Shown: positions 9,128 to 18,717, counted from the stretch's first letter. The stretch: 64,000 nt of DNA from Candidatus Iainarchaeum sp. (GCA_018304465.1 JAGVWC010000010.1:191211-255210); one strand, 5' to 3'. Made by a program: numbers and translations. Notes: generated by a model from the sequence alone, not told the origin.

Positions 9128-9472
9128 TTACCGTTTTTGCGTCGCGTCTTCGCGCATCAGCCATTTCACGATCAAAAACACCACCAACGCGATGATTAAA
9201 AAATCGATCAAATTTCCCGCGAAGTCGCCGATGAGAAATTTCACGGGCCCGACCTGCAACACCGCCTGGCGCCACTCTCCGTTTGGGACCAACACACCCA
9301 CAATCGGCATAACCACGTCGTTTACCAGCGCGGTCACGAGTTTGGTGGAGGCCGCACCGATAATAAACGCGACCGCAAGCCCGATGACCTGATATTTTTT
9401 CAAAAAGTCCAGAAACTCCCCCGAAAACCCTTTTCCGATGTTCGCCGCTGCCTTAATTTTCTCCACCTTCAA
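9128..9472 (-). CDS. mscL: Large-conductance mechanosensitive channel
   Basis: GFSGEFLDFLKKYQVIGLAVAFIIGAASTKLVTALVNDVVMPIVG. Confidence 0.93.
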   Translation of the reverse strand: MKVEKIKAAANIGKGFSGEFLDFLKKYQVIGLAVAFIIGAASTKLVTALVNDVVMPIVGVLVPNGEWRQAVLQVGPVKFLIGDFAGNLIDFLIIALVVFLIVKWLMREDATQKR

Positions 9473-9512
9473 AAAAAAGCCTCCTTGATCAACCCAAACG
9501 CCAAAAAATTTT

Positions 9513-9980
9513 TTAACACACCGCGTGCTTGTTTTTTTCCAAATACCGCTGATGGTATTCTTCCGCTTTCCAGAAATCGCCCGCGGGAAGGATTTCCGTC
9601 ACGATGGGTTTTGAAAAACGACCCGACTTGTTCAATGCGGCTTTCGATTCCTTCGCAATTCTTTTTTGTTCCGGCGAAAAATAAAAAATAACGGAGCGAT
9701 ACTGATGCCCCACGTCAGGACCTTGGCGGTTCAATTGCGTGGGGTCATGAAGCGCCCAAAACAAATCCAGGATCTTTTGAAACGAAACGCGTTTCGGATC
9801 GAATTCCACCAGCACCGTTTCGGCGTGACCCGTGGATCCGGAACACACGTCTTCATACGACGGGTTTTTTTTCCATCCACCCGCATACCCCGACGTCGCT
9901 TCAATCACGCCGTCCAAATTACGAAATGCGGCTTCTACACCCCAAAAACAACCCGCGCCCACCAACGCTTTTTCGGCCAT
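9513..9980 (-). CDS. msrA: Peptide methionine sulfoxide reductase A
   Basis: GAGCFWGVEAAFRNLDGV...TSGYAGG...GHAETVLVEFDP. Confidence 0.95.
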   Translation of the reverse strand: MAEKALVGAGCFWGVEAAFRNLDGVIEATSGYAGGWKKNPSYEDVCSGSTGHAETVLVEFDPKRVSFQKILDLFWALHDPTQLNRQGPDVGHQYRSVIFYFSPEQKRIAKESKAALNKSGRFSKPIVTEILPAGDFWKAEEYHQRYLEKNKHAVC

Positions 9981-10023
9981 ACGAACAATAAGACGGAATA
10001 TAACTTAATAATATACTGACGGT

Positions 10024-12597
10024 CTAGGCGCGATCTTTGGAATAATACCAATCCATCATTTCTTTTGACGCGTCTTCGTCGAGGTTTTCCGACCCAATGG
10101 CTTTTGCGGCCAAAAAACCGCGTTCAATCCGATCCGCGACCCATTTTTCATTTGACCGCACAAACGACCAATACTCGTCAAAATCCCGCACAAACGAGTC
10201 GCCGGACAAAATCCGGCCTGTTGCGACATCCACCACGACGTGCTGGGCTTGACCGGATACCCACGCCGTAAACGAATCCTTCGAACGATCGTTTTTGTTT
10301 TGCACCAGAACGATTTCAACGTTTCGCACCGCCAGATTCCTTTTTTGTTCCATCTGGTTTTTGGACGCAAGTTCCGAAACCTTTTCGGAAACTTTTCCGA
10401 ACAAATCCGACGAAACAAAATCTTTTGCCGTGGACAAATTACGGGTTTCGATTCCCGTGTTCAAAAGCACAAATCCAAGGCGCGCCTGTTCGCGCATGAA
10501 ATCCTCGTTCCACATCGCATCGGTTTGGCTTAAAAAATTCAGCAATCGATGCACTTTTCCCCCTTTGGATTTGATATCCGCGATTCCGACGGCTTCAAAC
10601 CCCGTTTGTTCGCGCGTTTCCGAAATCGAGACATCCATTTTTGCGGATTTTCCGGATTTTTCGTATATCCGTTTCAACATGTCCGGCGTCGCGTTTTCCA
10701 CCACGTTTTCTTTTGAAACAAACGACGCGCCTTCTTCCGGCTGATCAATCGCGTTCAATAGCCACTGGTCCGACACCCGGATGAACGTCCAGAATTCCTC
10801 GAACCGGCCGATCCCCATATCCCCACGGATTTTTTTTCCGGTTCGATCGTCGACAATCGTATCGCGGCACTCGGCTTGCACCCACACCGTGAACTGGTCC
10901 GAAAAACGCTTGCCGGCATCACCCATTGAACTCTTCAGGCTTTTCACCCACACGATTTTTTGATCCAGCAACCGCAATTCTTCCAAACGGTTGATTTCAT
11001 GCCGCACTTTCATGGCTTCCAACTGCGACACGTGCGAAACAAACAACGACTGCGACAACAACGGGCGCATTTCGGAATAATCGCGTTTTTCCCAGCATTC
11101 CTGAAGCTTCAAAAAAACCGTTTTCGAACGGTTAACCATTTCGGATTCGTTCCACACCGTCGAAACAGACGCCAGATACGAAAGCAACGCGGATACCTTC
11201 GCGGCCTTGGCATTGATCTTGGGTTTTGAAAGCGCGATCGTGGAGCTCCATTCGCCCAAAAAACCCGAAAACGCGTTTCGGTCGCCGGACAAAAAACGAA
11301 AACCGCTTTTAACGATTGCCGAAAAAACCATGATGATCACGATGCCCCAGACTCCAAAGAAAAACACCAAAAAGAAACCCATCAACAACAATTCGCCAAG
11401 CGACATGGGGCATTCGGGGATGCTGGCTTTGTTCGAAAACGCCGCGTCATTGGTGCAATAACACGAATCAACGATAATGTTCGGATTTTCGGAATCCGAA
11501 GAAACCACTTGTCCGCCGGAAATACAACTGCAAAACGGATACTCGGGCGTTGGAATCACCGACGAAGCCGTCAGAAAAGGAAGATACGAACCGGATTTTT
11601 TTTCACAGCACGTCTTGTTTTGATCGGATTTTTTGCAGTCAAAATACGCCATATTGTCCGGTGGACCGCTAGAGCGGCTCGAACCGCCGGACGACCCTCC
11701 GCCGCCACCCTTGTTGTGCACCGCAAAACCGTTCGCCAAAAACGTGTTCGGTTCGTTTACGCTCAAATTGTACGCGATGACGGACGCGGGAACAACATCG
11801 ATTCGAGTCAGTCGCACGGGCAAAAGATCCCCGTTATCCGAAAACACGATCACTTCATCGCCCACCGCCAATGACTCGGCAACGCGATATCCGGCCAACG
11901 TCCAGAACGGGTGTTCAGGAGTGACATCCACCCAAAAATCCCCCGCTTCCAAATGCAAAAAACGGTCGCGCACCACCCGATACACGTCCGTGACCGAGGA
12001 AGACACCAGAGAACCGTTTTCGTCAAACGAAACCACTTCATCACCGACTTTGATGTCCGCAATCGACTTCAAACCAAACGAAGTTTTCACGGTTGTTTGA
12101 CCCAAAAAACATCCGCCGCCACCGCCTTTGTTATGCACGACAAAGTGGTTCGCGACAAAAAGATGGTTTTGGGAAACCTCCAGATTAAACGCCTTGACTT
12201 TTTTTTGATACTTTTCCACGGATTCGATTTTTTTTGAAACCAACCGATTGTTTTCAAGCATCATCACATTGTCGTCAGGAGAAAACGACCGGGCTTCGCG
12301 AAACAATCCGTTGGCGACCAAAAACGGATGCTCACCAGTCACGAGAACGGAACCCAGGCCGGTTTTAATCGAAAAAAAAGCGTCTCTTTCCACGGAAAAA
12401 ACGTTTTGAACCTGCACCCATTGCGCACCGTTTTGATCGAAACCCAACACCGTGTCTCCGACCAAAAGGGATTCAATCGGAACGGGTCCTTGCGGCGTAT
12501 CGATCCAAGTGCCTTCCAAAAAACACCCGCCACCGCCCCGCGAAAACGCGCTTGAAAAAAGCAGCAGGAAAAAAACCGCTGCAAAAAAACGGCGCAT
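10024..12597 (-). CDS. Signal peptide, tandem Hint domains, Gly-rich linker, TM and two Tim44-like domains
   Basis: GGGGCFLEGTWIDTPQG...VTGEHPF...VVHNKGGGGGCFLGQTTV...VTPEHPFW...AVHNKGGGGGSS; TM GIVIIMVFSAIV; two repeats of ...RFEEFWTFIRVSDQWLL / DFDEYWSFVRSNEKWV. Confidence 0.8.
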   Translation of the reverse strand: MRRFFAAVFFLLLFSSAFSRGGGGCFLEGTWIDTPQGPVPIESLLVGDTVLGFDQNGAQWVQVQNVFSVERDAFFSIKTGLGSVLVTGEHPFLVANGLFREARSFSPDDNVMMLENNRLVSKKIESVEKYQKKVKAFNLEVSQNHLFVANHFVVHNKGGGGGCFLGQTTVKTSFGLKSIADIKVGDEVVSFDENGSLVSSSVTDVYRVVRDRFLHLEAGDFWVDVTPEHPFWTLAGYRVAESLAVGDEVIVFSDNGDLLPVRLTRIDVVPASVIAYNLSVNEPNTFLANGFAVHNKGGGGGSSGGSSRSSGPPDNMAYFDCKKSDQNKTCCEKKSGSYLPFLTASSVIPTPEYPFCSCISGGQVVSSDSENPNIIVDSCYCTNDAAFSNKASIPECPMSLGELLLMGFFLVFFFGVWGIVIIMVFSAIVKSGFRFLSGDRNAFSGFLGEWSSTIALSKPKINAKAAKVSALLSYLASVSTVWNESEMVNRSKTVFLKLQECWEKRDYSEMRPLLSQSLFVSHVSQLEAMKVRHEINRLEELRLLDQKIVWVKSLKSSMGDAGKRFSDQFTVWVQAECRDTIVDDRTGKKIRGDMGIGRFEEFWTFIRVSDQWLLNAIDQPEEGASFVSKENVVENATPDMLKRIYEKSGKSAKMDVSISETREQTGFEAVGIADIKSKGGKVHRLLNFLSQTDAMWNEDFMREQARLGFVLLNTGIETRNLSTAKDFVSSDLFGKVSEKVSELASKNQMEQKRNLAVRNVEIVLVQNKNDRSKDSFTAWVSGQAQHVVVDVATGRILSGDSFVRDFDEYWSFVRSNEKWVADRIERGFLAAKAIGSENLDEDASKEMMDWYYSKDRA

Positions 12598-12601
12598 GTT
12601 T

Positions 12602-12865
12602 TTACCAACCGTGAATACCCGAAATAATCGCCGCCGCGATGATCAGGGCAAAACCGATTAACACGCCTTGGACAATGGCACCGTAATAATGCGCGACCGC
12701 CATGTTACCGCGCGCGATTTCTTTTTCCTCGTCTATTTTCGGGGAAAGCGCGTACAAAATCCGCGGTACCACGAGCACCGCAAGCAACAACAACAAAAGC
12801 CCCAGCACGCCGCCAAGCAACGTGTAAACGACCGCACCGATCACGTCATCAATCAGAATTGGCAT
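12602..12865 (-). CDS. DUF350-like small membrane protein
   Basis: EIARGNMAVAHYYGAIVQGVLIGFALIIAAAI matches the DUF350 pattern. Confidence 0.65.
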   Translation of the reverse strand: MPILIDDVIGAVVYTLLGGVLGLLLLLLAVLVVPRILYALSPKIDEEKEIARGNMAVAHYYGAIVQGVLIGFALIIAAAIISGIHGW

Positions 12866-12942
12866 TCAAACCCCCCTTTTTTTGGGAAAAAATCCCGAAA
12901 GAAAATAGAACAAAACCACAATATAAAGATGGCGGTTACACT

Positions 12943-13362
12943 TCAGCCGGGTTTTGAGACAGGAATTTTTTTGCGAAAATCCAAAGAAACCGAATTGATG
13001 CAAAACCGCTTTCCCGTGTCCGTGGGACCGTCGTCAAACAAATGCCCCAAATGCCCTCCGCAATTCCGGCACACGACTTCAATCCGATTCATGCCCAGGC
13101 TTTTGTCTTCCTTTAACTCCACGTTTCCTTCGTTTGCGATCCGGTCAAAACTCGGCCAACCGCAATTCGAATCGAATTTGGCGTCCGACGAAAACAAATC
13201 CAGTCCGCACGCCGCGCACACGTACATCCCCGTTTCCTTGTTTTTGAGCCACTTGCCCGTGAACGGAATCTCCGTTCCTTTTTCGAACAACACGCGAAAC
13301 TGTTCCGCTGAAAGCGATTTAGAGACTTTTTGGGATCGAATCACACCAAAAATTCCAAACAT
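12943..13362 (-). CDS. msrB: Peptide methionine sulfoxide reductase B
   Basis: PFTGKWLKNKETGMYVCAACGLDLF...CGWPSFDR...CRNCGGHLGHLFDDGP...RFCINS. Confidence 0.95.
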   Translation of the reverse strand: MFGIFGVIRSQKVSKSLSAEQFRVLFEKGTEIPFTGKWLKNKETGMYVCAACGLDLFSSDAKFDSNCGWPSFDRIANEGNVELKEDKSLGMNRIEVVCRNCGGHLGHLFDDGPTDTGKRFCINSVSLDFRKKIPVSKPG

Positions 13363-13483
13363 ATAATTTAATTATAATAACGGTTGTTAATAAATAATAC
13401 GGTCAACCCCCAAAAAAACCATTGTTCGAACGGATAACCCACGCCAAACGATTAAAAAAAAATCGCACTGCAAGTAAGTACAC

Positions 13484-14302
13484 ATGTCGTATTCGAAACG
13501 CCCCGGCAACGGGAAAAAAAAACAGCCACCCATCATGACGCTAAGTCAAGACCAACTCTTTTCGCTGGGCGTGACATTTCTTGTGGTGCTCGTGTTCTTT
13601 GCCGGTTTGCTTTTGCCCAAAAACCACGCGACATTGGTTTTCAACGGAGAAGACACCCAGGTCACGATTTTCCATCAACCGGAATACAGCACCCCCACCA
13701 CAGGAGAACTCACGGTATCCGCGTGGATGCGCCCCGAAACGCTTGAATTTTCGAAAAGCGAAGGTAGCGGATATGTGTATTGGCTGGGCAAAGGCGAAAA
13801 AGACGATTTCGAATGGACGTTTCGCATGTACTCCCAATCAAACACCGAATTACGCGACAACCGAATATCGTTTTACGTGTTCAACAAATCCGGCGGACTA
13901 GGGGTTGGCGCGTATTTCCAGGAACCCGTCACTCCAAACGAATGGATCCACGTGGTGGCCACCGTGGACCGGTCCAACGTCAGCATTTACAAAAACGGGC
14001 TTTGGAAAAACACCCAAGACCACACCCAAAACGTGGTCCTTGAAACGGGTGCAAGCCCGGTTCGAATCGGAACACGCAACGAACGCAGTTTTTTCAAAGG
14101 AAACATCAAAGACGTCGCGATATACAACCGAAAACTGCGAAGCGACGAAGTCATGCGATTGTTCCAGCAACCCGAAAACATTCCCCAGAACGGCCTCGTC
14201 GGTTATTGGCGTTTAAACGAAGGCATCGGATTCATCGCCAACGATTCCGGATCACCCCAAAACAGCGGAACCATCACGAACCCCACCTGGATCGAACCAT
14301 AA
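13484..14302 (+). CDS. Membrane-anchored LamG/concanavalin-like domain protein
   Basis: N-terminal TM, then LTVSAWMRPE...NEWIHVVATVDRSNVSIYKNG...FKGNIKDVAIYNRKL. Confidence 0.8.
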   Translation: MSYSKRPGNGKKKQPPIMTLSQDQLFSLGVTFLVVLVFFAGLLLPKNHATLVFNGEDTQVTIFHQPEYSTPTTGELTVSAWMRPETLEFSKSEGSGYVYWLGKGEKDDFEWTFRMYSQSNTELRDNRISFYVFNKSGGLGVGAYFQEPVTPNEWIHVVATVDRSNVSIYKNGLWKNTQDHTQNVVLETGASPVRIGTRNERSFFKGNIKDVAIYNRKLRSDEVMRLFQQPENIPQNGLVGYWRLNEGIGFIANDSGSPQNSGTITNPTWIEP

Positions 14303-14305
14303 CCC

Positions 14306-14674
14306 TCAAGACAAGGGGGCGGGACCATACCGCTTCACGGCCGGATCGATCGCGCTCCATTCCCAGATGCTACCCGAAAAATTCCGCACATCAAACCCTT
14401 TTCGCTTTGCAAGCCCCGTGGCAAACAAGCTGCGGTTTCCAGTGCGACAATAAAACACGACGGTTTTTCCCGCCGGTTTTTCGAACCTGAAGCGATTCAA
14501 AAAATCTTTTTCAGGCAAATCCAACGCATCGGACAATTCTTTCAACGGAATGTTTTTTGCACCCGGCAACAATCCGTGAGAGAGCTCTGACGGCGAACGC
14601 ACATCGATCAAAATGAAGTCACGCTTGGAATCCATCCACTGTTTTAATTCCTTCAACGAAATAACATCCGACAT
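14306..14674 (-). CDS. Rhodanese-like protein
   Basis: FILIDVRSPSELSHGLLPGAKNIPL...VVFYCRTGNRS. Confidence 0.9.
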   Translation of the reverse strand: MSDVISLKELKQWMDSKRDFILIDVRSPSELSHGLLPGAKNIPLKELSDALDLPEKDFLNRFRFEKPAGKTVVFYCRTGNRSLFATGLAKRKGFDVRNFSGSIWEWSAIDPAVKRYGPAPLS

Positions 14675-14785
14675 TCGCCACCGTACCCATAACAAGAAAC
14701 ACCCAATCCTTTAAAACGCAAACACCGGCCAAACCGCCAGGAAAACGCGAAAATAAGAGTAAGTTTAAAAGCATTTTACAGTTAA

Positions 14786-15157
14786 ATTATAACTCAGTTA
14801 TCTAAAATTGTTTGGACAACGGGTGAAAAAGATTTCTCTGAAAGCGGAAACCGAAACAACAACCATCATTCCGGTGCCACGACGCCCGAAAAAAACGAAT
14901 CCGACTGGATCGCAACCACACCCGTCACCCAAGTCTTACCGCTTAAAGACAACAGCACGGTCGACGTCGCGATCGTCGGCGACAAGGGGGCACAAAACCC
15001 GACAATTCGACGAAACCGAAAAACTATTCAACTGTCCCGTCACAACAGCCATTTTACCGCCATCGGCAAAGTCGTCAACGGACCGGCAAACGAGGATCTT
15101 TTCCACATTGACTTAGAAAAAAACCCACCTCATCACAGAGGGACCAAAGGAGGATGA
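14786..15157 (+). CDS. Hypothetical protein, N-terminus uncertain
   Basis: Frame reads ...TTGEKDFSESGNRNNNHHSG...VTQVLPLKDNSTVDVAIVGDKGAQNPTIRRNRK...KNPPHHRGTKGG* with codon usage typical of the window, but no clear ATG/GTG/TTG start. Confidence 0.4.
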   Translation: MITQLSKIVWTTGEKDFSESGNRNNNHHSGATTPEKNESDWIATTPVTQVLPLKDNSTVDVAIVGDKGAQNPTIRRNRKTIQLSRHNSHFTAIGKVVNGPANEDLFHIDLEKNPPHHRGTKGG

Positions 15158-15164
15158 AAAAAAT

Positions 15165-15377
15165 ATGCCATCTCGCACCAGCAGTAGACAAGGAAGCCGA
15201 AACAAAACCAGCGCAAGCCGTACCGGCGGAAGCAGAAGCTCCACCGCGCGCGGAGGCGCGCAATCCAAATCCCGAACCAGCCGAAGCGGACTAACCCGAA
15301 GCAAAGTCGGAAGCTCCCGCACCGGAGCACGCGCACGCTCCGCCCGTTCACGTTCTGCCGGACGAAGCATAAGGTAA
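15165..15377 (+). CDS. Ser/Arg-rich low-complexity basic protein (70 aa)
   Basis: MPSRTSSRQGSRNKTSASRTGGSRSSTARGG...SARSRSAGRSIR; AAAGGAGGA ribosome-binding site. Confidence 0.65.
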   Translation: MPSRTSSRQGSRNKTSASRTGGSRSSTARGGAQSKSRTSRSGLTRSKVGSSRTGARARSARSRSAGRSIR

Positions 15378-15442
15378 ACCCAAGTGTCCCAAAAAACATG
15401 GAAAAAACCCAGACGGAAAAAAACTTCCGCTGGGCGCTTTTT

Positions 15443-15649
15443 TTATTCCAACCCGTCCGGAAAATCCTCAAAAGGAGTCGCATCAGGGGAAATGACGGAA
15501 TTGAAATCCGAAGGCGGCTTCGAGCCCTTTAGCGCTTTGGAAGGGAAATCGTCCCGGGCAAAATCCTTAGGAGTATCTTTTTCCGCCTGCGAAAGACACC
15601 CGAAAAGCAGCAGCCCCATGATCAGCAAGACAAACAAAGTTTTGGACAC
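15443..15649 (-). CDS. Small lipoprotein
   Basis: MSKTLFVLLIMGLLLFGCLSQ lipobox. Confidence 0.6.
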   Translation of the reverse strand: MSKTLFVLLIMGLLLFGCLSQAEKDTPKDFARDDFPSKALKGSKPPSDFNSVISPDATPFEDFPDGLE

Positions 15650-15694
15650 GGGGATATTATAAACGAAAAATAATTTAAACGGTTGTTTTCAAGA

Positions 15695-16120
15695 TCACTT
15701 TTTGGAAAAAACCGAAACTAGCACTTGGCGGGTTCTCGGACCGTCGAACTCCGCGAAAAAAATTCCTTGCCAAGTACCCAACACCAACCGGTTTTGTTCA
15801 ATTAGCACCATCACGCTCGAACCGATCAAAGAAGACTTGAGGTGCGCGTCCGAATTGCCTTCGGCGTGACGAAACTTTGAATCTTTTGGCACCAGTTTCG
15901 ATAACGCCGACAGCAAATCAAAAGAAACATCCGGATCCGCGTTTTCGTTAATCGTCACGCCGGCGGTCGAATGCGGAACGAAAACAACGACAAAACCCGA
16001 TTCGACTTTCGATTTCGAAACGGTTTCTTGAACCAGATCCGAAATATCCACCAGTTGATTCCGATCGGTTGTTTTTTGTTCGAGTTCGAAAAACACCGGA
16101 TCACTTCTTTTTGACGGCAA
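15695..16120 (-). CDS. YjbQ/UPF0047 family protein
   Basis: VFVPHSTAGVTINENADPDV...GNSDAHLKSSLIG...LGTWQGIFFAEFDGPR. Confidence 0.9.
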   Translation of the reverse strand: MPSKRSDPVFFELEQKTTDRNQLVDISDLVQETVSKSKVESGFVVVFVPHSTAGVTINENADPDVSFDLLSALSKLVPKDSKFRHAEGNSDAHLKSSLIGSSVMVLIEQNRLVLGTWQGIFFAEFDGPRTRQVLVSVFSKK

Positions 16121-16802
16121 CCGCTTCGGTCATCGACGGTACCGATTCCACCGAGATATCCGTCACCTTGGGCGGCAACGGCGCAAACAACACCCGAAGA
16201 AAAACAACCAGCGCCCTCAAAAAACGCAGCCCCCATTCCAAAGCCACCACGAAAAGAATGAACTGAAACGTCTGGCGCAAAAAAGCAGGCAGTTCCAGCA
16301 AACGCGACGCGCTGTCATTTAACACCACGACCGACGGATTCGCGAGAAACACCGACAACACCACGAGCGGAAACAACTTCGACAGTTCGCGCGCCAAGTC
16401 CTCGTTGTAATACGACGAGATTCGAATCGAGGAAACCAGGGAAATCGACGTGACCAGCACCAAATCCAAACGCGTGCCCGATGACAAAAACAACAACATG
16501 ACGGCAAAAACCACGAAAAAAACAAAAACCAACAGCGGATAAACGACCGCGTATTCGACAAAATACCAGAACGCGTCTTTTAGCTTTCCGACAAAACCTT
16601 CATACCGAAACTTCGTGGTGTTAAACCGAAAAAAATCCCGCCGAGAGACAAACCGATAAAAATTCCAGATCAGCACCGCGTACAACGTGATGAAAACAAT
16701 GAAACTGAACACCGGAAGCAAGTTGTCGAAAAAACCTTCTGAAATCCACTCGGAAACACCAGAATTCGCGACCGTCGACAAGGAATCCAACGACAAATCC
16801 AT
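16101..16802 (-). CDS. Multi-pass membrane protein
   Basis: Several hydrophobic helices. Confidence 0.6.
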   Translation of the reverse strand: MDLSLDSLSTVANSGVSEWISEGFFDNLLPVFSFIVFITLYAVLIWNFYRFVSRRDFFRFNTTKFRYEGFVGKLKDAFWYFVEYAVVYPLLVFVFFVVFAVMLLFLSSGTRLDLVLVTSISLVSSIRISSYYNEDLARELSKLFPLVVLSVFLANPSVVVLNDSASRLLELPAFLRQTFQFILFVVALEWGLRFLRALVVFLRVLFAPLPPKVTDISVESVPSMTEAVAVKKK

Positions 16803-16842
16803 TGCAATATTTATCGCAAAACGGGGATATAAAGGTTTTGAT

Positions 16843-17490
16843 CTACACGAGCAAACCCGAAAGCTGTAACCCGTTGATCACAAACTGCACTGAAAGCGCC
16901 ATTAACAACATCCCCATGATCCGGGTAATGACCTTTAAGCCCGTGACTCCAAGCCAGCGGGAAATCTTTTCGGATTGAAGCAACAGAAAATAGCTTAACA
17001 AAAAAGCGATGATAATCGCGACAAAAAACAACATATAATCAAAAATTCCCGTAGCCCGCGAAAACAACACGATTCCCGTCGTAATCGCACCCGGACCCGT
17101 AATCAGCGGAATTGCCAGCGGCGTAATCGTCACGTTTTCGCGTTCTTCCGCTTCTTCCTGCTCGCCTTGCGTGATCTCGGTTCGCGTCTTGTATCCGAAC
17201 AACATTTCAAGCGAAATCAAAAAAAGCAAAATTCCGCCCGCAATCTTAAACGAGGAAAACTCGATGTTAAGATACGTGAAAAGAAAATTTCCGAACAAAC
17301 AAAAAAAAACAAACGCGACAAAACCGATGATGTGCGCTTTTCGAGCCGTTTTGATTCTGTTTTTATGCGAAAAATTACGCGTAAACGACAAAAACAACGG
17401 AATGTTGGCAAACGGATCCAAAATGAAAAAAACCGAAGTCAGCACCAAAACGAAAAAAGACAAGTCCGCCATACGACACCAAAAAGGCAA
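16843..17490 (-). CDS. MarC-family integral membrane protein
   Basis: DPFANIPLFLSFT...ITPLAIPLITGPGAITTGIVL...RIMGMLLMALSVQFVINGL. Confidence 0.85.
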   Translation of the reverse strand: MPFWCRMADLSFFVLVLTSVFFILDPFANIPLFLSFTRNFSHKNRIKTARKAHIIGFVAFVFFCLFGNFLFTYLNIEFSSFKIAGGILLFLISLEMLFGYKTRTEITQGEQEEAEERENVTITPLAIPLITGPGAITTGIVLFSRATGIFDYMLFFVAIIIAFLLSYFLLLQSEKISRWLGVTGLKVITRIMGMLLMALSVQFVINGLQLSGLLV

Positions 17491-17523
17491 AAAGAATATT
17501 TAAAACCATGGTAAACCTAGCCG

Positions 17524-17847
17524 TTGATGCTTTCGCTTCCATTCGGATGCAACACAGGTCCCCGGATATACGACGAATCGCTTGAGACCAAAAACACAAC
17601 ACACGACGCGATTTCAAACGACTGTCCCGCACGACTCAACGACGAACCCGAACCAAACGACTCGACTTTTTCTTTCGGCAATTTTTCACCCTCCGCCTTT
17701 TTTCAGACGGGAAGAAAAAGTACAAAAGAAAAGGCTATTGAAAAAAAAAGCAAATCCGAAAACAACCGCGTTATACAAATCGCTCTTCACACCCCCCGCC
17801 CGGCAAAAAACACCCAAAAAAAACCCCGAATTCCCGGAAAAGTATAA
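17524..17847 (+). CDS. Hypothetical protein
   Basis: Codon usage in this frame is more typical than in the overlapping 17582 frame; weak. Confidence 0.3.
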   Translation: MMLSLPFGCNTGPRIYDESLETKNTTHDAISNDCPARLNDEPEPNDSTFSFGNFSPSAFFQTGRKSTKEKAIEKKSKSENNRVIQIALHTPRPAKNTQKKPRIPGKV

Positions 17848-17873
17848 AAACAAGCGAGTAGAATTATTTGCAT

Positions 17874-18716
17874 ATGAGAAAAATTCTCGTTCTGGCGGGA
17901 TTAACGCTCCTTGTTCTTTTCGGTTGCGTTCAACCCCCCGTAGCGGGTCCCAATGACAACAGCGGATTAAACGACTCCCCCGCATACATCGATCCGACCA
18001 TGTTCGACCCCAACCGCGATCCCCAGTTGAACGCGCCGAATCCCAACCTCGGGGGTCTCCCAAGCTGCGATACGATCATGAGCGCGCAAGACCGCGAAGC
18101 CTGTTACGTACGGTTTGCCATGGACAATCTCGAACCCCAATGGTGCCAAAACCTCTGGCAACAAATCAATGATTGCTATTCCGGTGTCGCCTACCTGAAA
18201 AAAGACATTTCTCTATGCGCTCACGTCAAAAACAGCGTGGACGCCAAAGACATGTGCATTTTCGGAGTCGCAGACCAACTCCAAAACCCGTCGTTATGCG
18301 ACTCCGTTCAAACTGAATCCATTAAGCGCGAATGCGTTTCCCAAAGCGCACCCCAAGCCGATCCGATCGCGCCCGAATCCCCAAGCCCCGTAACCGATCC
18401 AAACGATTGCCCCGCCAAACCCACGCAATTGGAAAAAGACACGTGCTATTGGGGACAAGGCCTACAAAATCCGGATCTTTCCACGTGCGAAAAAATCGTG
18501 AACCAAGATCTTCGAGAAGGATGCTATCTTGCAACCGCGGTTGCCCTAAAAGACGAAACGATTTGCGACAAAATGACCACCGAACGAGACCGCTGGGGAA
18601 AAAGTCAATGCTATTTCGACGTGGCGATAGCCAAACAAGACCCCTCAGTCTGCGCACTGGCACCCACCACGCCCGACGCGATCGAAACCTGCCAAGTATT
18701 CGCAAACCCGCAATGA
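17874..18716 (+). CDS. Cys-rich repeat lipoprotein
   Basis: MRKILVLAGLTLLVLFGCVQ lipobox; repeats of C...(5-7)...C...A...(D/N)P..C. Confidence 0.7.
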   Translation: MRKILVLAGLTLLVLFGCVQPPVAGPNDNSGLNDSPAYIDPTMFDPNRDPQLNAPNPNLGGLPSCDTIMSAQDREACYVRFAMDNLEPQWCQNLWQQINDCYSGVAYLKKDISLCAHVKNSVDAKDMCIFGVADQLQNPSLCDSVQTESIKRECVSQSAPQADPIAPESPSPVTDPNDCPAKPTQLEKDTCYWGQGLQNPDLSTCEKIVNQDLREGCYLATAVALKDETICDKMTTERDRWGKSQCYFDVAIAKQDPSVCALAPTTPDAIETCQVFANPQ

Positions 18717-18717
18717 A

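Noticed and set aside
12668-13366. 232-aa plus-strand ORF
   Set aside because: Antisense to the DUF350-like gene and msrB
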